NCBI GenBank assembly: GCA_009701885.1
Contig: WLJH01000010.1
Coordinates: 1 to 64,000 of the forward strand
Origin: Actinomycetota bacterium
GTDB lineage: Bacteria; Actinomycetota; Actinomycetes; Propionibacteriales; Nocardioidaceae
DNA: 64,000 nt
Direction of reading: 5' to 3'
Part shown: one piece after another, positions 59,237 to 64,000 of the stretch
How positions within the stretch are numbered: position 1 is the first letter of the stretch
Layout: every line of letters starts with the position of its first letter
Translations under genes and position numbers: made by a program
The notes under the pieces: generated by a model
Seen by the model: only the letters and a program-made list of their open reading frames with translations
What the model was told of the DNA's origin: nothing
Databases searched by the model: none

Positions 59237-59955
59237 CAGCAGCGACCCTTCGCCCGGAACACGACCTCGGAGGGCTCGCTGACCGTGCCGGTCTCGCCGT
59301 CGACGGTGCGGTAGGTGGCCGAGACGCTGCCGAAGGAGGCACCGCTCGCGGAGTCCAGGGCGTCCTCGTCGATCTTGAGCCGCAGGACCGCCAGCCCGGT
59401 GGCCCCCTCGATCGGGGACTCCTCCGAGAGCCGCGTGCCGCCCGCCAGGGCGAGCTGCGGGCTCCGCAGGGTCCGCTCGCGCTCGGCCCACGCGGTCATC
59501 CCGCTGACGGCGATCCGGCCCCCGAAGTTACGCGGCGGGATCGTGAGCGTGTCGGCGACGACCTGCCGCAGGCCCTCGGGTGCGTCGACCCGGATCTCGA
59601 AGAACTCCAGGTCGGTCCCGGCCTCCCAGCTCACGTCGAAGAACGCGAGGTCACGGGGGAACCGCTTCCCCGCGCACACCTCGGTCGTGCCACCTCCGGA
59701 CAGCTCCAGCGGGGCCGCCGCCGTCCCGGCCGACTCAGGCGTCGACGAGGAGGTCGCGCTGTCCTCTGCCGTCGGGACTGCGGTCGTCGGCTCGGCGGGG
59801 CCGGTGGAGGAGTCCGCCGAGGCGTCGCCCGATGAGTCCGCCGAGGAACAGGCAGTGGCCGAGAGCAGCGCCACCACCGCCGGGACGAGCGCGAGGCGGC
59901 GACCCGGCGAGCCCCGACGCGGAGCAGCGGAGGGTCGAGCAGAGGCGGACGTCAC
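59236..59955 (-). CDS. Putative lipoprotein
   Basis: A 239-residue lipoprotein with a basic N-terminus, a hydrophobic run and lipobox ATAC near residue 36, followed by a Ser/Thr/Asp-rich linker of about 40 residues. The remaining domain is one predicted beta-sandwich (strands DLAFFDVSWEAG, LEFFEIRVDAPEG, GLAVLRLKIDE, GSVSATYRTVDGE) ending in Cys, which may pair with the Cys in EVCAGKRF. No family is recognised. The GTG at 59955 follows GGGAGG at good spacing. It stands alone. Confidence 0.7.
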   Translation of the reverse strand: MTSASARPSAAPRRGSPGRRLALVPAVVALLSATACSSADSSGDASADSSTGPAEPTTAVPTAEDSATSSSTPESAGTAAAPLELSGGGTTEVCAGKRFPRDLAFFDVSWEAGTDLEFFEIRVDAPEGLRQVVADTLTIPPRNFGGRIAVSGMTAWAERERTLRSPQLALAGGTRLSEESPIEGATGLAVLRLKIDEDALDSASGASFGSVSATYRTVDGETGTVSEPSEVVFRAKGRC

Positions 59956-60105
59956 GACGGTGGCCTCCCGAGACGGTGGACGAGCCGCCAGGGTAGCCAG
60001 CCACGACCCGACCGCCGCGGGAGCGACGCGAGGACCTGCCCGCCGGACCCACCCGCTCCCCGGACGCCCGGCCGGGCGTCGTACGCCGCGTGACACACTC
60101 GCCGC

Positions 60106-60795
60106 ATGCAGACGATCGGCCTGATCGGCGGGATGAGCTGGGAGAGCAGCGCCGCCTACTACGAGCTCCTCAACACCGGTGTCGAGAAGCGGCTGGGCAA
60201 CCTCGCCTCGGCGCGCACGATCATGGCGTCGGTCGACTTCGCCGAGGTGACGGCGCTGCAGGAGAAGGAGGACTGGGACGGCGTCGCGCGCATCCTGGTC
60301 GAGGCCGCCCAGGGCGTCGAGCGCGCGGGCGCCGACTTCCTGCTGCTGTGCACGACGACCTTCCACCGCGTCTTCGACCAGGTCGAGGCCGCCGTCTCGA
60401 TCCCGGTGCTGCACCTGGCCGACGTCGTCGCCGAGGCGTGCAAGGCCGCCGGGCTGAAGGAGGTCGGCTTCATCGGCACGACCTTCGCGATGGAGCGCTC
60501 GTTCTTCACCGACCGGATCGCCTCGCACGGCCTGACGGTCCACGTGCCGCCGGCCGACCACCACGAGACGGTCAACCGGATCATCTACGACGAGCTGGTC
60601 CACGGTCGCGTGGTCACCAAGTCGCGGCGCACCGTCGTCGGCCTCGTCGAGGACTTGTGGGACGCCGGCGCCGGCGGGGTCATCCTCGGGTGCACCGAGC
60701 TCGAGCTGCTGGTGCACCAGGCGGACGCCGACATCCCGGTCTTCCCCTGCACCAGCCTGCACGTCGAGGCCGCGCTGGCCCGCGCGCTGGCCTGA
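60106..60795 (+). CDS. Aspartate/glutamate racemase family protein
   Basis: A 229-residue PLP-independent racemase of the aspartate/glutamate (YgeA-like) group. Two cysteines act as acid and base: Cys82 in LLCTTTFH, where the usual CNT is CTT, and Cys196 in LGCTELELL. The N-terminal IGLIGGMSWESSA is the family signature. Loss of Asn after the first Cys may shift substrate preference, so amino-acid racemisation is likely but the substrate is open. ATG at 60106. A convergent PPOX-type gene follows. Confidence 0.88.
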   Translation: MQTIGLIGGMSWESSAAYYELLNTGVEKRLGNLASARTIMASVDFAEVTALQEKEDWDGVARILVEAAQGVERAGADFLLLCTTTFHRVFDQVEAAVSIPVLHLADVVAEACKAAGLKEVGFIGTTFAMERSFFTDRIASHGLTVHVPPADHHETVNRIIYDELVHGRVVTKSRRTVVGLVEDLWDAGAGGVILGCTELELLVHQADADIPVFPCTSLHVEAALARALA

Positions 60796-60814
60796 GGGGC
60801 CCCAGCCCTCCCTC

Positions 60815-61288
60815 TCAGCCCTGCGGCGCACGGTCCGGCGGGAACCCGCCGGTGGCGATCGGACCCCAGTGCATCGGAGTGATCCGCAGCAGGGACTTGC
60901 CCTGTCGACGCATCGCGGCGCGGTACTCCTCCCAGTCCGGGTGCTCCCCGGAGATGCACCGGAAGTACTCCACGAGCCCGTCCTCGGCCGCCTGCGAGGG
61001 CATGTCGAGCACGCTCGCCTTACCGTCGACCTGCACGTAGGCGTCGTCCCACTCCTCGCCGTGCACGAGCACCGAGCAGCGGGGGTCGCGGCGCAGGTTC
61101 ACGGCCTTCGCGCGGTCGGGGTACGTCGAGATGACGATCTTGCCGTCGCCGTCGACTCCCCCGGTCACCGGCGACATCTGCGGCCGGCCGTCCTTGCGGA
61201 AGGTCACCAGCGTCATGTGGTGCAGCGGCCGCACGAAGTGCAGCAGCTCGTTGAGGTCGACCCGGCGGGTGGTGGCGATCGTGGGCAT
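60815..61288 (-). CDS. PPOX-class pyridoxamine 5'-phosphate oxidase-like / F420-binding protein
   Basis: A 157-residue split-barrel protein. The motif VTFRKDGRPQMSPV (about 28-41) and the segment KIVISTYPDRAKAVNLRRDPRCSVL match the PPOX-class F420-dependent reductase or biliverdin-reductase group common in actinobacteria. It probably binds F420, FMN or a tetrapyrrole and acts as a small reductase. Sequence alone cannot choose among these. The ATG at 61288 is clear. The 257-bp gap to the heliorhodopsin gene, divergent from it, shows only GC-rich sequence with a weak ACGACGAAGTTCCGTCGT hairpin near 61430. Confidence 0.82.
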   Translation of the reverse strand: MPTIATTRRVDLNELLHFVRPLHHMTLVTFRKDGRPQMSPVTGGVDGDGKIVISTYPDRAKAVNLRRDPRCSVLVHGEEWDDAYVQVDGKASVLDMPSQAAEDGLVEYFRCISGEHPDWEEYRAAMRRQGKSLLRITPMHWGPIATGGFPPDRAPQG

Positions 61289-61545
61289 GACCTCGAACGA
61301 ACGCGCCGGGCTTCACCCGCACGAGTGAGGTCGCGCACGGCCCGTGACGCACGCCGCAGCCGGCTGGCGTCGTACGGCCCGGCGGGCGGCGCCCGGTGCG
61401 CCGGGGTTCTGGCCAGGACCCGGCAGCTCGACGACGAAGTTCCGTCGTGGCGGGGCCGGGTTTGTCGGGTAGCCGACGAAGCCGGCCACGCGCGCGACCC
61501 GCCTCCCTCACCCGTTGGCATGAGCGCGCCGGGTAACAGTGAGGC

Positions 61546-62340
61546 ATGAGCAGCACGCGCCCCCCGGCCTCGGGCACGCCCACCGCGTCCGGCACCGACC
61601 CCGAGACCCTGGCCGCCCTGCGCCGCTGGAACCTCGGCCTCACCGTGCTCCACGCCGCCCAGGCGGTGCTGGTCCTGGTGCTGGCCGGCGACTTCGCGAT
61701 CACCGTCGTCGAGGCCTTCCCCGAGGGCCCTCCGGGCACCCCGCCGCCGGCGCCCGAGGCGCTGTTCGACGTGCGGATCGGCTTCGCGGTGGCGGCGTTC
61801 CTGCTGCTCGCCGCGGTCGACCACGGGCTCACCGCCACGGTCGCGCGCGCCCGCTACGAGCGGGACCTGCGGGCGGGGGTCAACGTCTTCCGCTGGGTGG
61901 AGTACGCCTTCAGCGCGACCCTCATGCTGCTGCTGATCGCCTTCTACAACGGGATCGTCGAGGTGTCCGCGCTCATCGCGATCATCGGTGCCAACGTCGC
62001 GATGATCCTGTGCGGCTGGATCCAGGAGGTGGTGAACCCGCCCGGTCAGCCGACCCGCACGATGCTGCCGTTCTGGGTCGGCACGGTCGCCGGCCTGGCG
62101 CCGTGGGTGGCCATCACGGTGAATCTGGTCGGCGCCGCCGAGGTGCCCGGCTTCGTGCTCGGGATCTTCGTGTCGCTGTTCGTCTTCTTCTCCAGCTTCG
62201 GCCTCAACCAGTGGCTGCAGTACAAGGGCGTCGGCCGCTGGGCCAGCTACGGCTACGGCGAGAAGGTCTATCTCGTGCTCAGCCTCGTGGCGAAGAGCGC
62301 ACTCGCCTGGCAGATCTTCGGCGGCTCACTCGCGGGCTGA
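61546..62340 (+). CDS. Heliorhodopsin
   Basis: A 264-residue seven-helix retinal protein of the heliorhodopsin family, which is inverted in the membrane relative to other microbial rhodopsins. Helix 3 contains RWVEYAFSATLM with the Schiff-base counterion Glu119, helix 6 ends SSFGLNQWLQYKGVGRW, and helix 7 reads SLVAKSALAWQIF with retinal-binding Lys250. The RRWN near residue 27 and the hydrophilic loop after helix 1 are typical. Heliorhodopsins do not pump ions strongly and are thought to act as light sensors or enzyme regulators. The SDR gene 43 bp downstream may be co-transcribed. No carotenoid or retinal synthesis gene is in the window. Confidence 0.95.
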   Translation: MSSTRPPASGTPTASGTDPETLAALRRWNLGLTVLHAAQAVLVLVLAGDFAITVVEAFPEGPPGTPPPAPEALFDVRIGFAVAAFLLLAAVDHGLTATVARARYERDLRAGVNVFRWVEYAFSATLMLLLIAFYNGIVEVSALIAIIGANVAMILCGWIQEVVNPPGQPTRTMLPFWVGTVAGLAPWVAITVNLVGAAEVPGFVLGIFVSLFVFFSSFGLNQWLQYKGVGRWASYGYGEKVYLVLSLVAKSALAWQIFGGSLAG

Positions 62341-62383
62341 CCGCGACCCACGGACAGCGCCCCAGCAGGGACAGAGGAGAGAC

Positions 62384-63076
62384 ATGGACACCAAGGACGC
62401 ACGCGTGCTCGTCGTCGGCGCCTCCGGCGCACTGGGCGGCGAGCTGGCCCGTCGTCTGCACGAGGGAGGCGCCCGGGTCGTGGCTGCCGGCCGTGACCCC
62501 GAGCGCACCCGCGCGGTGGCCGAGGACGTCGGCACCGACCCCCTGACCCTCGACGTGGTCGGCGTGGAGGCCTGCGCCACCACCGTCGCGGCCGCCGTCG
62601 AGCAGCTCGGTGGGCTCGACCTGCTGCTCGTCACCGTGGGCGTCGCCGCCTTCGGCAAGGCCGCCGAGCTCGACGAGGCCGTCGCCGAGGAGCTGTACGC
62701 CGTCGACGTGCTCGGCCCGGTCGCGCTCGTCCGCGCGGCCGTCCCCCACCTGCGCGAGAGCAGTGGCACCGTCGCCGTCATCTCCGCGGTGCTGGCCGAC
62801 CTGCCGACCTCGGGCATGGCCGACTACTCCGCCGCCAAGGCAGCCCTCGCGACCTGGCTGCAGGTGCTGCGCCGCGAGGAGCGCCGCTCGCTGAGGGTCC
62901 TCGACGTCCGCCCCCCGCACCTCGACACCGGCCTGGAGACCCGCGCCCTGGCCGGCGAGCCCCCGCGCCTGCCGGCCGGCCGGCCCGCCGGCGAGGTCGT
63001 CGACCTGGTGCTCCAGGCGATCCGCGAGGACAAGACCGAGCTGGTCGTGGACGGCAAGGAGATGGTCCTGCGCTGA
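62384..63076 (+). CDS. Short-chain dehydrogenase/reductase downstream of heliorhodopsin
   Basis: A 230-residue SDR with cofactor motif [10 protein letters not shown] (about 10-19), a replaced NNAG (TVGVAAFG near 82) and the active Tyr-Lys in ADYSAAKAA with Ser in AVISAVLAD. The C-terminus is short. The protein resembles the SDRs that reduce or oxidise small lipids. A gap of 43 bp on the same strand suggests an operon with the heliorhodopsin; an effect on retinal or a light-regulated partner role is conceivable but unproven. GAGGAGA precedes the ATG at 62384. Confidence 0.87.
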   Translation: MDTKDARVLVVGASGALGGELARRLHEGGARVVAAGRDPERTRAVAEDVGTDPLTLDVVGVEACATTVAAAVEQLGGLDLLLVTVGVAAFGKAAELDEAVAEELYAVDVLGPVALVRAAVPHLRESSGTVAVISAVLADLPTSGMADYSAAKAALATWLQVLRREERRSLRVLDVRPPHLDTGLETRALAGEPPRLPAGRPAGEVVDLVLQAIREDKTELVVDGKEMVLR

Positions 63077-63109
63077 GGCGGGCCGGCGCAGCACGCGTCG
63101 GAGTCCGGC

Positions 63110-63203
63110 GCAGGGATCCCCGGATATCAGGCTCTTCTGCCGCTTGTCAGGGGTTGCAACCCTCCCGAAGCGACAGGAAAGCCTGATATCCGGGGATTCC
63201 TGC
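63110..63203. repeat. 94-bp imperfect palindrome before typA
   Basis: The arms start GCAGGGATCCCCGGATATCA (63110) and end in the complement at 63203, with about 39 of 47 positions paired. The centre is GGGTTGCAACCC. Mismatches cluster in one inner bubble. It lies 34 bp after the SDR stop and 84 bp before the typA start, so it could end the heliorhodopsin-SDR transcript. Confidence 0.75.
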
Positions 63204-63287
63204 AGGCCCGATCGGCGAGGAGACCCCCACCACACCCGGTCAGCGACGAATCGGCGTACCGCCGCCGCGCAACTAGGATCGTGGCTC

Positions 63288-64000
<713 letters not shown>

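Noticed and set aside
59236..60831. A 531-codon minus-strand open frame covering the lipoprotein and racemase regions
   Set aside because: The part above 59955 is antisense to the racemase; lipoprotein signals begin only at the GTG at 59955.

Overview
The window is about 64 kb of very GC-rich DNA. It has tight gene packing, many GTG starts and start/stop overlaps of the ATGA or GTGA type. It also holds a mycothiol glycosyltransferase (mshA), senX3-regX3, carD, a PPOX/F420-type flavoprotein and a heliorhodopsin. Together these point to a high-GC actinobacterium of the Nocardioidaceae kind (Nocardioides-like); the genus is an inference, since no rRNA gene is present. I see no prophage, insertion sequence or CRISPR array.

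Layout. (1) 1-6 kb: the tail of a PLP enzyme; a minus-strand operon of TetR regulator, class II aldolase and PfkB kinase; and a divergent Tat-exported flavin amine oxidase with a secreted beta-propeller-like protein. (2) 6-13.5 kb: uracil-DNA glycosylase, a LigB/DODA dioxygenase, a membrane-fused spermidine-synthase-like protein, a GMC oxidoreductase/aldehyde dehydrogenase pair, pyridoxal kinase and tRNA-Thr(TGT). (3) 13.5-24 kb: a 1163-residue secreted protein, an SDR, a kinase-like protein and ABC exporter behind a 46-codon arginine-rich ORF and a 198-bp inverted repeat, then a GH13 glycosidase and a DUF4032 protein. (4) 24-38 kb: a branched-chain-type ABC importer with a fused LivH-LivM permease, two paralogous substrate-binding lipoproteins, a membrane-anchored secreted partner, a sulfatase, a TetR regulator and a metallophosphoesterase. 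(5) 38-49 kb: rlmB, cysS, ispF, ispD and carD, the mycobacterial carD-ispD-ispF-cysS-rlmB neighbourhood broken up by a C39-like peptidase, an SDR, a sulfite-oxidase-like protein, a hydrolase, nirD and a degenerate IspD-like paralogue. (6) 49-58 kb: ubiA, a lipoprotein, gpmA, phoU, senX3-regX3 with a PHO-box-like site, an EamA exporter, a YbjN-like protein and mshA, a block also recognisable in mycobacteria. (7) 58-64 kb: an SDR, a lipoprotein, an aspartate/glutamate racemase, a pyridoxamine-oxidase-like protein, a heliorhodopsin with its SDR neighbour, and the start of typA/bipA.

Two layers of non-coding structure stand out. First, four copies of a motif matching the KstR operator TNNAACNNGTTNNA (three exact, one with one mismatch) lie before the GMC/aldehyde dehydrogenase pair, an SDR, the ABC importer/sulfatase divergence and the second binding protein. 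They suggest one regulon for uptake and oxidation of a hydrophobic, perhaps steroid-like, substrate. Second, many gene junctions, above all convergent ones, hold long inverted repeats. Two of these (187 and 247 bp) share a conserved core of about 70 nt at the apex of arms whose sequences differ but remain self-complementary. That is the most unusual element in the window.
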